From assembly GCA_964468205.1 (NCBI GenBank), contig CAYXVG010000017.1:56021-120020 (forward strand): DNA of 64,000 nt. The letters run 5' to 3'. Positions 1-7,916 of the stretch are shown here, one piece after another. The stretch is from CAWELS01 sp964468205. Lineage in GTDB: Bacteria; Acidobacteriota; Terriglobia; Bryobacterales; Bryobacteraceae. The translations under genes and the position numbers were made by a program. Positions within the stretch are counted from its first letter, which is position 1; each line of letters starts with the position of its first letter. The notes beneath the pieces are model-generated. The model was not told where the DNA came from and did no database searches. It was given only the letters and a program-made list of their open reading frames with translations.

Positions 1-577
1 GGAAAAGTAAGTGCTCCCGGTCGAGGTAGTACTTCACTGTGTGGTGCTCGTCGAAGACCTGGAAGTCCTCGACGCCGGCCATCACCGGGTGGTTATGGTC
101 CTCGACACGGATCGTGAAGCGGTAGGGCTTCGGATGGCCTCCGTAGTCGCCGCCGAAGATCTTGTAATAAGGGCCATCGGGAGGGTAGAGGCCCTGTGCG
201 TTGTGCAACGCAAGGAAGCCGCCGCCGCGGTTGACGAAGTCCCAGATGGCCTGTTGCTGGGGATCGGTCATCCAGATTACCTGTTTCCCCCGTTCATAGC
301 CATGGGGCCAGTTCATGCCGTCGCGGAGGATGATGAGCAGGTCGTTTCGGGCGAGGGTTTCCGCGTTCAGTTCGGTCACTTCGGTGATGAAAGTGACGGG
401 GATGTTCTCGCGCACGAGCGCCTTGGCGATTCCGTCGCGAATGTAAACCGGCGAATGGTAGCGGTCGCCGATGAGAGCGAGGGCCGTGGGCCGGTCGGCG
501 GAGTGGTAGACGGCGCCGGCGTTTTGCGCGGCGGCCGGCGCAAAGACGAGAAGAGCAAGGCACACCAGTTTCAGCAT
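1..577 (-). CDS. ThuA-like domain protein (3' part beyond the window)
   Basis: Reading the minus strand from the ATG at 577-575 gives an uninterrupted frame of 192 codons that runs off the left edge. It opens with a signal peptide (MLKLVCLALLVFAPAAAQ). Next come a Rossmann-like start (ALALIGDRYHSPVYI), DLLIILRDG, and then FVNRGGGFLALHNAQG, IFGGDYGGHP and EDHNHPVMAGV. The last three resemble the class-I amidotransferase-like ThuA fold (trehalose utilization family), whose biochemical role is poorly known and is often linked to sugar metabolism. The protein is probably exported. The start codon lies only 24 bp from the divergent tgt start. The long plus-strand frame over the same bases is its antisense shadow. 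The family call is fairly safe; the substrate is unknown. Confidence 0.8.
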   Translation of the reverse strand, partial: MLKLVCLALLVFAPAAAQNAGAVYHSADRPTALALIGDRYHSPVYIRDGIAKALVRENIPVTFITEVTELNAETLARNDLLIILRDGMNWPHGYERGKQVIWMTDPQQQAIWDFVNRGGGFLALHNAQGLYPPDGPYYKIFGGDYGGHPKPYRFTIRVEDHNHPVMAGVEDFQVFDEHHTVKYYLDREHLLF

Positions 578-584
578 GGCTGCA

Positions 585-594
585 ATTCTACAAT
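585..594. promoter_or_regulatory. Overlapping divergent -10-like hexamers
   Basis: The 24 bp between the ThuA-like start (577) and the tgt start (602) contain TACAAT on the plus strand (589-594) and TAGAAT on the minus strand (590-585). Each lies exactly 7 nt from its own start codon. Neither gene shows a Shine-Dalgarno in that gap, and no good -35 hexamer is visible on either side. If real, both messages would be leaderless. The two hexamers share two bases. Confidence 0.35.
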
Positions 595-601
595 GTTGTG
601 A

Positions 602-1753
602 GTGTTCGGGATACCTCCAGTTCTGAAATTCGAGATTGAGGCCGAATGTCCGGCGACCGGAGCCCGCGCCGGCCTGCTTCATACTCCACACGGGATTGTG
701 GAAACTCCCGTATTCATGCCCGTGGGGACGCAGGCGACCCTGAAAGGCGTGCGGCCGACTGAAATCGTACACGAACTCGATGCCAAGATCCTGCTCGCAA
801 ACACCTATCACCTCTTCCTCCGTCCGGGTCACGAGACGGTGCGGAAGTTGGGAGGCCTGCACCGATTCATGAACTGGCCCCGGGCGATTTTGACCGACTC
901 CGGCGGTTTCCAGGTCTTCAGCTTGAGCAGCCTGCGCAAAGTGACCGGCGACGGGGTTCTGTTCCGATCGCACCTGGACGGCGATGCACACAAATTCACC
1001 CCCGAGTCGACGGTCGATATACAGATGGCGCTTGGAAGTGACATCATGATGGTGCTCGACGAGTGTCTGCCTTACCCGGCGAGCCACGAAGCCGCGAAAG
1101 AGTCGCTTTATCGAACCGTTCGCTGGGCCGGGGAGGCCTTTGCGCACTACCGGAAGAGAAGGGAAGGCGAAAACGCACCCCAGGCACTTTTCCCCATCGT
1201 CCAAGGCGGGATGTACGCGGATTTGCGAAGAGACTGTGCGCGGCGGCTGGTGGATCTCGATGCGGAGGGCTATGCGATCGGCGGTTTAAGCGTTGGGGAG
1301 CCCCGGCCGCTAAGCATGGAAATGACGGGTGAAACCGTGCCTCTGCTGCCGCGCGGCCGGCCGCGCTACGTGATGGGCGTCGGCATGCCGCACGAGTTGC
1401 CAGAGTATGTTGCCTGTGGGATCGACATGATGGACTGTGTACTGCCCTCGAGGAACGCCCGGAACGGAAATCTATTTACCAGCTCCGGGAGACTGGTGGT
1501 GAAACACGCCAAGTACAAAGAAGATCCGTCCCCGGTGGATGAGCGGTGCGGTTGTAGTACCTGCCGGCAGTACTCGAGAGGGTACTTGCGGCACCTGTTT
1601 CAGGCCGGAGAAATGTTGTACTCTACCCTAGCGACCATTCATAATGTTTATAGGTACCTTGACATCATGCGCGGGATCAGGCAGGCTATACTGCTAGGGA
1701 ACTTCCCCGAGTACCTGAATGAAGTTCGATCCCTGCCGGTAGAAGAACCGTAG
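602..1753 (+). CDS. tgt: Queuine/preQ1 tRNA-guanine transglycosylase
   Basis: This cytoplasmic enzyme exchanges guanine-34 of GUN-anticodon tRNAs for the queuosine precursor preQ1. The 383-residue product matches the usual bacterial length. It shows the catalytic/substrate region TDSGGFQVFSL, the HLDGD and TPE segments, VQGG, the GGLSVGE loop, and the C-terminal zinc site CGCSTC followed by a distal His (ATIHN). The start is a GTG at 602 without a clear ribosome-binding site. No better in-frame ATG exists before the conserved HTPHG segment. It heads the conserved tgt-yajC-secD-secF cluster; no queA is seen here. Function is confident, the exact start less so. Confidence 0.95.
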   Translation: MFGIPPVLKFEIEAECPATGARAGLLHTPHGIVETPVFMPVGTQATLKGVRPTEIVHELDAKILLANTYHLFLRPGHETVRKLGGLHRFMNWPRAILTDSGGFQVFSLSSLRKVTGDGVLFRSHLDGDAHKFTPESTVDIQMALGSDIMMVLDECLPYPASHEAAKESLYRTVRWAGEAFAHYRKRREGENAPQALFPIVQGGMYADLRRDCARRLVDLDAEGYAIGGLSVGEPRPLSMEMTGETVPLLPRGRPRYVMGVGMPHELPEYVACGIDMMDCVLPSRNARNGNLFTSSGRLVVKHAKYKEDPSPVDERCGCSTCRQYSRGYLRHLFQAGEMLYSTLATIHNVYRYLDIMRGIRQAILLGNFPEYLNEVRSLPVEEP

Positions 1754-1847
1754 TTCCTACGCCTTCAGCGGTACTCGATTGCAATGCCGCTTTACCCGCG
1801 GTTGTCAAGTGGTTCTTTGGCCCTCGCCAGACCCTGATGACGGCGGA

Positions 1848-2204
1848 ATGGCCGCTGGTGCGGCGGAAGCAGACTATAAAGCCGTGTATATCAATCTACT
1901 CTTGCAGCAAAGTCCCGGGCCGCAAAACCCGCTGATGAGCTTTTTGCCCATCATTCTGATTTTCGGCATCTTTTACTTCCTTCTCTTTCTACCGATGCAG
2001 CGGCAGAAGAAGAAGCAGCAGGCAATGCTGGCCAATCTGCAGCCAGGCGACCAGGTGATGACCAACGGAGGCATCCTGGGAACGATTGTGAAGATTGACG
2101 ACGAATCCCTAGTGGTTCGCGTGAAGCCGGACAATCTCAAGATTGAGATCGCGCGTCAGGCCGTGTCGAACAAGCTTGGCGGCGAGGAGCAGATGAAAAA
2201 ATAG
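1848..2204 (+). CDS. yajC: Sec translocon accessory protein YajC
   Basis: YajC is a small single-span inner-membrane protein that joins SecDF. The product, about 118 residues from the ATG at 1848, has one hydrophobic helix (SFLPIILIFGIFYFLLFLP). A basic QRQKKKQQ stretch follows, then the conserved cytoplasmic domain (LQPGDQVMTNGGILGTIVKI). A longer frame exists from a TTG at 1779, but its extra 23 residues (MQCRFTRGC...) look non-coding. The product still has about 30 residues before the helix, slightly longer than usual, so GTG 1884 is another possible start. It lies 94 bp after tgt and 21 bp before secD. Confidence 0.9.
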   Translation: MAAGAAEADYKAVYINLLLQQSPGPQNPLMSFLPIILIFGIFYFLLFLPMQRQKKKQQAMLANLQPGDQVMTNGGILGTIVKIDDESLVVRVKPDNLKIEIARQAVSNKLGGEEQMKK

Positions 2205-2225
2205 CGCGGACAAATCGAACTACAC

Positions 2226-3845
2226 ATGGCCAAGAATCTGAAATACAAAGCATTGCTGATCGTGGGCGTGATCGCGGCCTGTTTTTACGGCATATACGGT
2301 CTGCCCAAGTCCATCGACGAAGCGAAGTCGAATTTCCGGCAGAACGTCAAGCTCGGATTGGACCTGCGTGGCGGCAGCCACCTGGTGCTGCAAGTGCAGG
2401 TGCAGGACGCCTTCAAAGCCGAGGCCGATCTAGTCATCGACCGGCTTAAAGAAGCTCTCTCGAGCGAGGGGATCAACTACGATTCCATTGACCGCAACGA
2501 TCCGCAGTCGCTCGAAGAAGCGGACCAGATCCAGATCAATATTCACGGGGTACCGCTGGATTCGACCGGCGCCTTCCGGAGCCTAGTGTCCGAACAGGTT
2601 CCGAACTGGGTGCTGACGCCCGTGAGTTCGACGGACTACAAACTGAATATCCGGCAGAGCGAGGCGCTGGCTCTGAAGGATGACACCGTCGAGCGGGCGA
2701 TCCGAACGATTGAGAATCGAATCAACGGCTTGGGTCTCACCGAGTCTACCGTGCAACAGCGTGGCCGCTCGGACGCGGAGTCCGAGGTGTTGGTGCAGAT
2801 GCCCGGGGTGGACGATCCCGCGCGGGTGAAGGCAATCTTGCAGACGGCCGCGATGCTCGAGTTAACTGAAGTTCGCGACGGTCCATTCGCCAGCCGGCAG
2901 CAAGCCCTGGCGAAACATGGCGGGGTGCTTCCGTTGAACACCCGTCTGGTGAAAGAGGTTGCTCGTGGCGGAGATACCGGAGAGAACTGGTGGTTGTTGA
3001 GCCGGAGCGCGGTGGTAACGGGCCGCGATGTGCGCAACGCCCGCCCGGGCCGGGACGAGTTTGGCAAGTGGGAAACGGATTTCACCTTGTCCCAGGAAGC
3101 AGCGCGGCGCTTTGGGCGCTTCACTGAAGCGAACATCGGCAATAGGCTGGCGATTGTGCTGGATGGGCAAGTGCGTAGCGCGCCAACGATCCAGAGCCGC
3201 ATCGACGACAGCGGGCGTATTACCGGCGCCGCCAATGAGCAGGAGGCGGCAGATCTGTCCATCGTGCTAAAAGCCGGGTCTCTGCCGGCGGGCATAACGT
3301 ATCTGGAGGAGCGGACCGTCGGGCCGTCGCTCGGAGCGGATTCGATCAGACAGGGCTTCATCGCCGGTTTGGCCGGCTTGACCGGGGTGATCGTGCTCAT
3401 GTTGCTCTACTACAAGCGCGCCGGGATCAACGCCACTGTGGCGCTCGTTCTGAACGCGGTGATCCTGCTCGCCGTGCTAAGCTATTTTGGCGCGGTGCTG
3501 ACGCTGCCCGGCATTGCGGGTGTCATCCTGACGATTGGCATGGCGGTTGATTCCAACGTGCTGATATTCGAACGGATCAAGGAAGAGCTAGGGGTAGGAA
3601 AAGCGATTCCGGCCGCCATCGACACGGGCTTCAATAAGGCGTTTCTCACGATTATCGACACGCACATTACAACGATTGTCGCGTGCGCCTTCCTGTTCAT
3701 CTTCGGGACGGGACCGGTCAAAGGATTCGCGATCACGCTGACGATAGGCTTGATCGCCAACGTCTTCACGGCGGTGTTTGTATCGAAGACCTTATTCGAT
3801 CTGGCGATATTCCGCCAGCCGCGGATGACTCAACTGAGCATCTAG
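2226..3845 (+). CDS. secD: Protein translocase subunit SecD
   Basis: SecD uses the proton gradient with SecF to complete export of proteins through SecYEG. The 539-residue protein starts at the ATG at 2226. It has an N-terminal membrane helix, then LGLDLRGGSHLVLQV (the family hallmark), a large periplasmic domain, and the IVLKAGSLPAG segment. Helices TM2-6 follow from about residue 380, with the conserved GMAVDSNVLIFERIKEEL motif and the Asp believed to take part in proton movement. FGTGPVKGFAITLTIG completes the family pattern. Length and domain order are typical. It follows yajC by 21 bp and precedes secF by 88 bp. Confidence 0.97.
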   Translation: MAKNLKYKALLIVGVIAACFYGIYGLPKSIDEAKSNFRQNVKLGLDLRGGSHLVLQVQVQDAFKAEADLVIDRLKEALSSEGINYDSIDRNDPQSLEEADQIQINIHGVPLDSTGAFRSLVSEQVPNWVLTPVSSTDYKLNIRQSEALALKDDTVERAIRTIENRINGLGLTESTVQQRGRSDAESEVLVQMPGVDDPARVKAILQTAAMLELTEVRDGPFASRQQALAKHGGVLPLNTRLVKEVARGGDTGENWWLLSRSAVVTGRDVRNARPGRDEFGKWETDFTLSQEAARRFGRFTEANIGNRLAIVLDGQVRSAPTIQSRIDDSGRITGAANEQEAADLSIVLKAGSLPAGITYLEERTVGPSLGADSIRQGFIAGLAGLTGVIVLMLLYYKRAGINATVALVLNAVILLAVLSYFGAVLTLPGIAGVILTIGMAVDSNVLIFERIKEELGVGKAIPAAIDTGFNKAFLTIIDTHITTIVACAFLFIFGTGPVKGFAITLTIGLIANVFTAVFVSKTLFDLAIFRQPRMTQLSI

Positions 3846-3933
3846 CGGCGGTGGTTGTTATTTGTGAAAATCTACGGGAACAAATCGGGCGCGGGTGTTG
3901 TCCAAAAGATCGAGCACCAGCGTAGTACGTTGC

Positions 3934-5142
3934 ATGGAGCTATTTAAGAATCCCAACTTCGACTTTTTGGGCAAGAAGTGGCCCTTCATCATCCTATCGC
4001 TGGCGCTTGTGGCGGCCAGTATGGCCAGTTTGGTCATGAAAGGCGGCCCGCGGTACGGGATCGACTTCAAGGGCGGTATGATGATGTCTTTGCGGTTTGC
4101 CGATGCGCCGCCGATCGATGAAATCCGATCGAGAATCTCCGAGAGGATCGGGGGTGAAATTTCGGTGCAGGAAGTGGTCGGTTTGAACGAGGTCATGATT
4201 GCCACGGAGTTGAAGACCGAGGGAGAACTCGCCGAGGCGCGCCGCCTGATGGTGGAGACACTGACCGAGAGTTTTGGCGGTAATCTTGGCGGCAAGGCCG
4301 ACTTCAATAACGCGGGCGCTGACGTGATCGCTTCCCAATTGCGCGAACGGAACGTGCCGCTCTCCGAGGACGAGATTGAAGCGGTCGCCAGCAACGTCCG
4401 GGAGTTCCGCGACGAGGAGCGTTCCGGTCTGATCCGGAGCTTCGACGAACTATCCGGCGTCGAGGGCGTCACGCCAGAAGTGCTGGCCGCTTTTGAGGAC
4501 TCATTCGGCCTTGCGCCCTTCACTATCCGGAGCGTGGAAATTGTCGGGCCGAAGATTGGCGAGGAACTTCGCCAGCAGGCCTTGATGGCCACCTTGCTCG
4601 CTATTGGCGGAATGCTCATCTACATCGCATTCCGCTTTGAATGGATCTACGGCGTCGCCGCTGTCGTGGCGGTCTTCCATGACGTTTTCATCACGCTCGG
4701 CCTCTTTTCTTTGACCGATAGGGAGCTTTCGCTGACCGTGATTGCGGCGCTGCTGACTCTGGTCGGCTATTCGATGAACGACACGATTGTTGTTTTCGAC
4801 CGCGTGCGTGAAAATCTGAAGATCGTCCGCCGCGGCTCATTCGCCGAACTAGTGAACCTGAGCATCAACCAATGTCTGAACCGAACGGTGCTGACTTCCG
4901 GTTTGACATTTTTGACTGTTCTCGCTCTGTTCCTGTTTGGCGGCCAGGTTTTGAACGGTTTTGCATTTGCCCTTGTTGTGGGCATCCTGATCGGAACGTA
5001 TTCCTCTGTATTTGTTGCCAGTCCTATCCTCATCGCCCTGCAGGGCGTGCTGGAAGGGCGTAAGCGGTCCAGGGTGACCGCAACGGCCCCGGCGGGAAAG
5101 AAACCGGCGATGAGGAAGAGTTCCGCGAAGGCGGTTCGTTAA
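3934..5142 (+). CDS. secF: Protein translocase subunit SecF with enlarged periplasmic domain
   Basis: The partner of SecD shows GIDFKGG near residue 42. The second half carries FRFEWIYGVAAVVAVFHD, LTLVGYSMNDTIVVFDRVREN and LFLFGGQVLNGFAFALVVG. The ATG at 3934 (MELFKNPNF) is preferred over an upstream TTG at 3895 because the extra 13 residues look unlike SecF. The protein has 402 residues, against roughly 300-325 in well-studied SecF proteins. The excess lies in the first periplasmic domain, at about residues 115-190, where a segment rich in Glu and Asp and probably helical (SEDEIEAVASNVREF, VTPEVLAAFEDS) precedes the conserved VEIVGPKIGEEL. Function is certain; the insert is unexplained. Confidence 0.96.
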   Translation: MELFKNPNFDFLGKKWPFIILSLALVAASMASLVMKGGPRYGIDFKGGMMMSLRFADAPPIDEIRSRISERIGGEISVQEVVGLNEVMIATELKTEGELAEARRLMVETLTESFGGNLGGKADFNNAGADVIASQLRERNVPLSEDEIEAVASNVREFRDEERSGLIRSFDELSGVEGVTPEVLAAFEDSFGLAPFTIRSVEIVGPKIGEELRQQALMATLLAIGGMLIYIAFRFEWIYGVAAVVAVFHDVFITLGLFSLTDRELSLTVIAALLTLVGYSMNDTIVVFDRVRENLKIVRRGSFAELVNLSINQCLNRTVLTSGLTFLTVLALFLFGGQVLNGFAFALVVGILIGTYSSVFVASPILIALQGVLEGRKRSRVTATAPAGKKPAMRKSSAKAVR

Positions 5143-5254
5143 CGAGGGTATCGTATGTTGTAGCATAATCACCGGTGAACGGAGCAAGCGATTCCAAGGC
5201 ATCAAATGGGAACGTGAACTCCCGGATCCGGAGGGTTGGAAAGGGCTAAAGAAT

Positions 5255-6019
5255 ATGTTCGAACAGAGCATGGTGGAGCAAGGCAAAACGAACAGGACGT
5301 GGACGGTACTTGTTTCGTTTGGTTTGCAAATCCTCATGATCATCGTATTGATCCTGATTCCGATGATCTACTTCGACACTCTTCCTTCCACTCAGTTGAC
5401 CAGCTTCTTGGTTGCCCCGCCCCCGCCTCCGCCGCCTCCGCCGCCTCCGGCGGCCGCTCCGGTGAAAGTCGTGAAAGTGATTCCGCGACAGTTCGATGCC
5501 GGTAAGCTGATGGCGCCGAAGGAGATTCCGGATGAGATTGCCGTCATCGAAGAAGACGAGCTTCCTCCGCCGGTCTCTGGCGCGGCTGGAGTGGTTGGTG
5601 GTGTTCCGGGTGGTGTGGCCGGCGGTACGCCGGGCGGTGTAATTGGCGGTATCATCGGCTCCGTGCCGACGGCTGCTCCTCCGCCTCCGCCTCCTCCCAA
5701 GGTCAAGCCAAAACCGAAACCGCCTCCGAAGCGGATCCGGGTGGGCGGCAACGTCCAGTCGGCCCGTCTGGTCCGGCAGCCAAAGCCGCAGTATCCACCT
5801 TTGGCGCGCCAAGCCCGCATTCAGGGTACGGTTCGGTTCAACGCGATTATTGGTAAGGATGGCGGTATCGCCAATCTGACGCTGGTTAGCGGACATCCGC
5901 TCCTGGTACCGGCCGCGACGGCCGCAGTGAAGCAGTGGCAGTACAAACCGACGCTGCTGAACGGCGAGCCGGTCGAGGTTGTGACCGTGATCGACGTTAA
6001 TTTCACGTTGAGCGGTTGA
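5255..6019 (+). CDS. TonB-family energy transducer
   Basis: This inner-membrane-anchored protein passes ExbB/ExbD energy to outer-membrane receptors. In 254 residues it has one N-terminal helix (about 18-40) and a run of 11 prolines at about 60-70. A Gly/Val-rich linker (VVGGVPGGVAGGTPGG) follows, then a second Pro/Lys block (PPPPPPPKVKPKPKPPPKR). The C-terminal TonB fold covers roughly 175-254 (PKPQYPPLARQARIQGTVRF, AVKQWQYKPTLLNGEPVEV). The ATG at 5255 has an AAGGG about 9 nt upstream. The exbB and two exbD genes follow immediately, so this is presumably the TonB of a dedicated complex. The partner receptor is not in the window. Confidence 0.93.
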   Translation: MFEQSMVEQGKTNRTWTVLVSFGLQILMIIVLILIPMIYFDTLPSTQLTSFLVAPPPPPPPPPPPAAAPVKVVKVIPRQFDAGKLMAPKEIPDEIAVIEEDELPPPVSGAAGVVGGVPGGVAGGTPGGVIGGIIGSVPTAAPPPPPPPKVKPKPKPPPKRIRVGGNVQSARLVRQPKPQYPPLARQARIQGTVRFNAIIGKDGGIANLTLVSGHPLLVPAATAAVKQWQYKPTLLNGEPVEVVTVIDVNFTLSG

Positions 6020-6108
6020 TCCGATTGTGGTTTGGTTTAGTGAAAATCGGGTCTTCGGACCTTGTAAATTTAGGTTAGAAACTATCAACTCGCAGGAGAG
6101 ATTAAGAG

Positions 6109-6831
6109 ATGCTTATTCAATTACATGCATGGGCTTTCATGCTGCTGGCTGGCGGCGCTGTCGGATTTGACGTCCGTTCGATGTGGGCCCAGATGGGTTT
6201 CGCGGCCAAGGCCGTTGTTGTTCTACTCTTCCTGATGTCGGCGTATTCGCTTGGCATCATGATCGATCGTTTTCTGGCGTACAATGCCGCCCGCAAGCAG
6301 TCGCGCCAGTTTGCTCCGGCCGTGGCCGGCGCTTTGCGCGAAGGCAAACTTGAAGAGGCAATCAAGATTGCCGACCGCTACAAGAAGAGCCATCTGGCGA
6401 AGGTGGTTGTAGCGGGCTTGCAAGAATTCAAGGCGCACGAGGCAGGCGCAGAAATTCCGGGTGAAGACATCGAATCTTCACGCCGGGCTCTGGAGCGGGC
6501 CGAAGCCATCACCCACGCCGAGTTGAAGCGCGGCGTTTCGGTGTTGGCGACGGTCGCCGCGTCGGCGCCGTTCGTTGGTCTGTTCGGCACAGTGGTCGGA
6601 ATTATTAACGCGTTCAAAGGCATTTCGACCGAGAAGTCGACCGGTCTGGGAGCCGTTGCCGGCGGGATTTCCGAAGCCCTGGTGGCCACCGCTCTCGGTT
6701 TATTCGTGGCTGTTCCGGCCGTGTGGGCGTACAACTACTTCAGTGGCCGCTTGGAAGGTTTCGACGTGGAGATGGGCAACTCCAGCTCTGAGCTAGTCGA
6801 CTACTTCCTGAAGCGCTCCCACAAGGCGTAA
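6109..6831 (+). CDS. exbB: ExbB/TolQ-type proton channel subunit
   Basis: This 240-residue MotA/TolQ/ExbB family protein is the pentameric scaffold of the proton-driven motor that works with ExbD and TonB. Hydrophobic helices lie near residues 35-52, 145-165 and 185-210. The conserved C-terminal region reads VLATVAASAPFVGLFGTVVGI, then FKGIS and a GLGAVAGGISEALVATALGL block. The N terminus is short and apparently not a cleaved signal. A clear Shine-Dalgarno (AGGAGAG) lies just upstream of the ATG. exbD follows 99 bp downstream. ExbB and TolQ are hard to separate by sequence; the adjacent TonB gene favours ExbB. Confidence 0.94.
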   Translation: MLIQLHAWAFMLLAGGAVGFDVRSMWAQMGFAAKAVVVLLFLMSAYSLGIMIDRFLAYNAARKQSRQFAPAVAGALREGKLEEAIKIADRYKKSHLAKVVVAGLQEFKAHEAGAEIPGEDIESSRRALERAEAITHAELKRGVSVLATVAASAPFVGLFGTVVGIINAFKGISTEKSTGLGAVAGGISEALVATALGLFVAVPAVWAYNYFSGRLEGFDVEMGNSSSELVDYFLKRSHKA

Positions 6832-6930
6832 GCGCCGAGCAGGAGCTGCCCGCGAGTTGATAGGCTGGCGGCGGCGACACAGGTTGACGCCGCCAGCCAG
6901 ACGAGTGGAAAGGAATATTGGAGGTAAAAA

Positions 6931-7362
6931 ATGGCGAAAGCGCAAGCCCCACCGGCCATGTCCGAGCCAAACGTAATTCCGTTCGCCGACGTGATGCTCG
7001 TGCTGCTCATCATTTTCATGGTTATTACGCCCATGTTGTCGAAGGGCGTGAGCGTCGACCTGGTGATGACGGACAACCCCATCGCGATGAACGAGGCGGA
7101 CAAGGATGACGCTGTAATGATCGCGGTGACACGCGACGGCAAGGTCTTTCTGGGGACCACGCCAACCCCGCCGGATCAACTTGCCCAGAAAGTGAGAGAC
7201 ATGCTGGCCAGTCAATTGGATAAGACCGTGTATCTCAAGGCGGATGCCCGGGCCACTTACGAGCGTGTCGTCGAGGTTGTCGATAATGTGCGGTCAGCCG
7301 GCGTCGATAACCTTGGCCTTCTCACCGACCGGCGCACGCAATCCGGCGCGGGCGGTATGTAG
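6931..7362 (+). CDS. exbD: ExbD/TolR family protein, copy 1
   Basis: A 143-residue single-span membrane protein. After a short cytoplasmic tail (MSEPNVIPFADV) comes the helix VMLVLLIIFMVITPM. Its conserved Asp is expected just before the helix (FADV), as in the proton-binding Asp of ExbD/TolR. The periplasmic C-terminal domain contains the typical YLKADARATYERVVEVVDNVRSAG pattern. With ExbB and TonB it should form the energy-harvesting motor. It is followed 68 bp later by a second, similar exbD gene. Confidence 0.93.
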   Translation: MAKAQAPPAMSEPNVIPFADVMLVLLIIFMVITPMLSKGVSVDLVMTDNPIAMNEADKDDAVMIAVTRDGKVFLGTTPTPPDQLAQKVRDMLASQLDKTVYLKADARATYERVVEVVDNVRSAGVDNLGLLTDRRTQSGAGGM

Positions 7363-7430
7363 CAGGGAAGCCCGCGGTAGAAAGCCGACAGTCGGGATGG
7401 CAGGTTACTGCCGGAAAAGGAGAAAACGAC

Positions 7431-7859
7431 ATGGGAATGCAAGTGCAAACCGGCGGCAGCGGAGCGATGTCGGAACCGAACGTCGTTCCGTTCATTGACG
7501 TTCTGCTGGTTCTGATCATTATTTTCATGGTCATCACGCCTCTGACCCCGAAGGGTCTGGAAGCACTGGTACCGCAGCCGGCCCCCCCGGATCAACAGGA
7601 GACGGCGGCTGACCAGCGCACCGTGGTGATCAGCGTGAATGCCGACGGGTCGCTGCAGATCAACCAGGACTCGACGGACATGGCTCGCCTGGGACCCCGT
7701 CTCGAGGAGATCTTCAAGACCCGCGCAGAACGGGTGGTCTTCGTAAAGGGCGCCCCCGAGTTGGAGTTTCAAGAGGTGGCGCAGGTGATCGACATCGCAA
7801 AGGGCGCCGGGATTGATAAAGTCGGATTGATGACGGCGAACATCGAGGCCGGCAACTAG
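7431..7859 (+). CDS. exbD: ExbD/TolR family protein, copy 2
   Basis: A second 142-residue ExbD paralogue with the same plan: short tail (MSEPNVVPFIDV), helix (LLVLIIIFMVITPL) and periplasmic domain (VVFVKGAPELEFQEVAQVIDIAKGAG). The tail is nearly identical to copy 1 (MSEPNV-PF-DV). The periplasmic part differs, with a charged and Pro-rich stretch (PQPAPPDQQETAAD) after the helix. Two ExbD genes beside one ExbB and one TonB occur in several phyla and may form mixed dimers, which is inference here. A good ribosome-binding site (AAAAGGAGA) precedes the ATG. Confidence 0.93.
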   Translation: MGMQVQTGGSGAMSEPNVVPFIDVLLVLIIIFMVITPLTPKGLEALVPQPAPPDQQETAADQRTVVISVNADGSLQINQDSTDMARLGPRLEEIFKTRAERVVFVKGAPELEFQEVAQVIDIAKGAGIDKVGLMTANIEAGN

Positions 7860-7916
7860 GTCCCCGGCGGGCCTCTGCCGACCGCCATCGCCGCTTGATC
7901 CTACCAGGAGTTTCAG

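Noticed and set aside
11..601. Long plus-strand open frame at the left edge
   Set aside because: It is antisense to a ThuA-like frame with a signal peptide and recognisable motifs on the minus strand.
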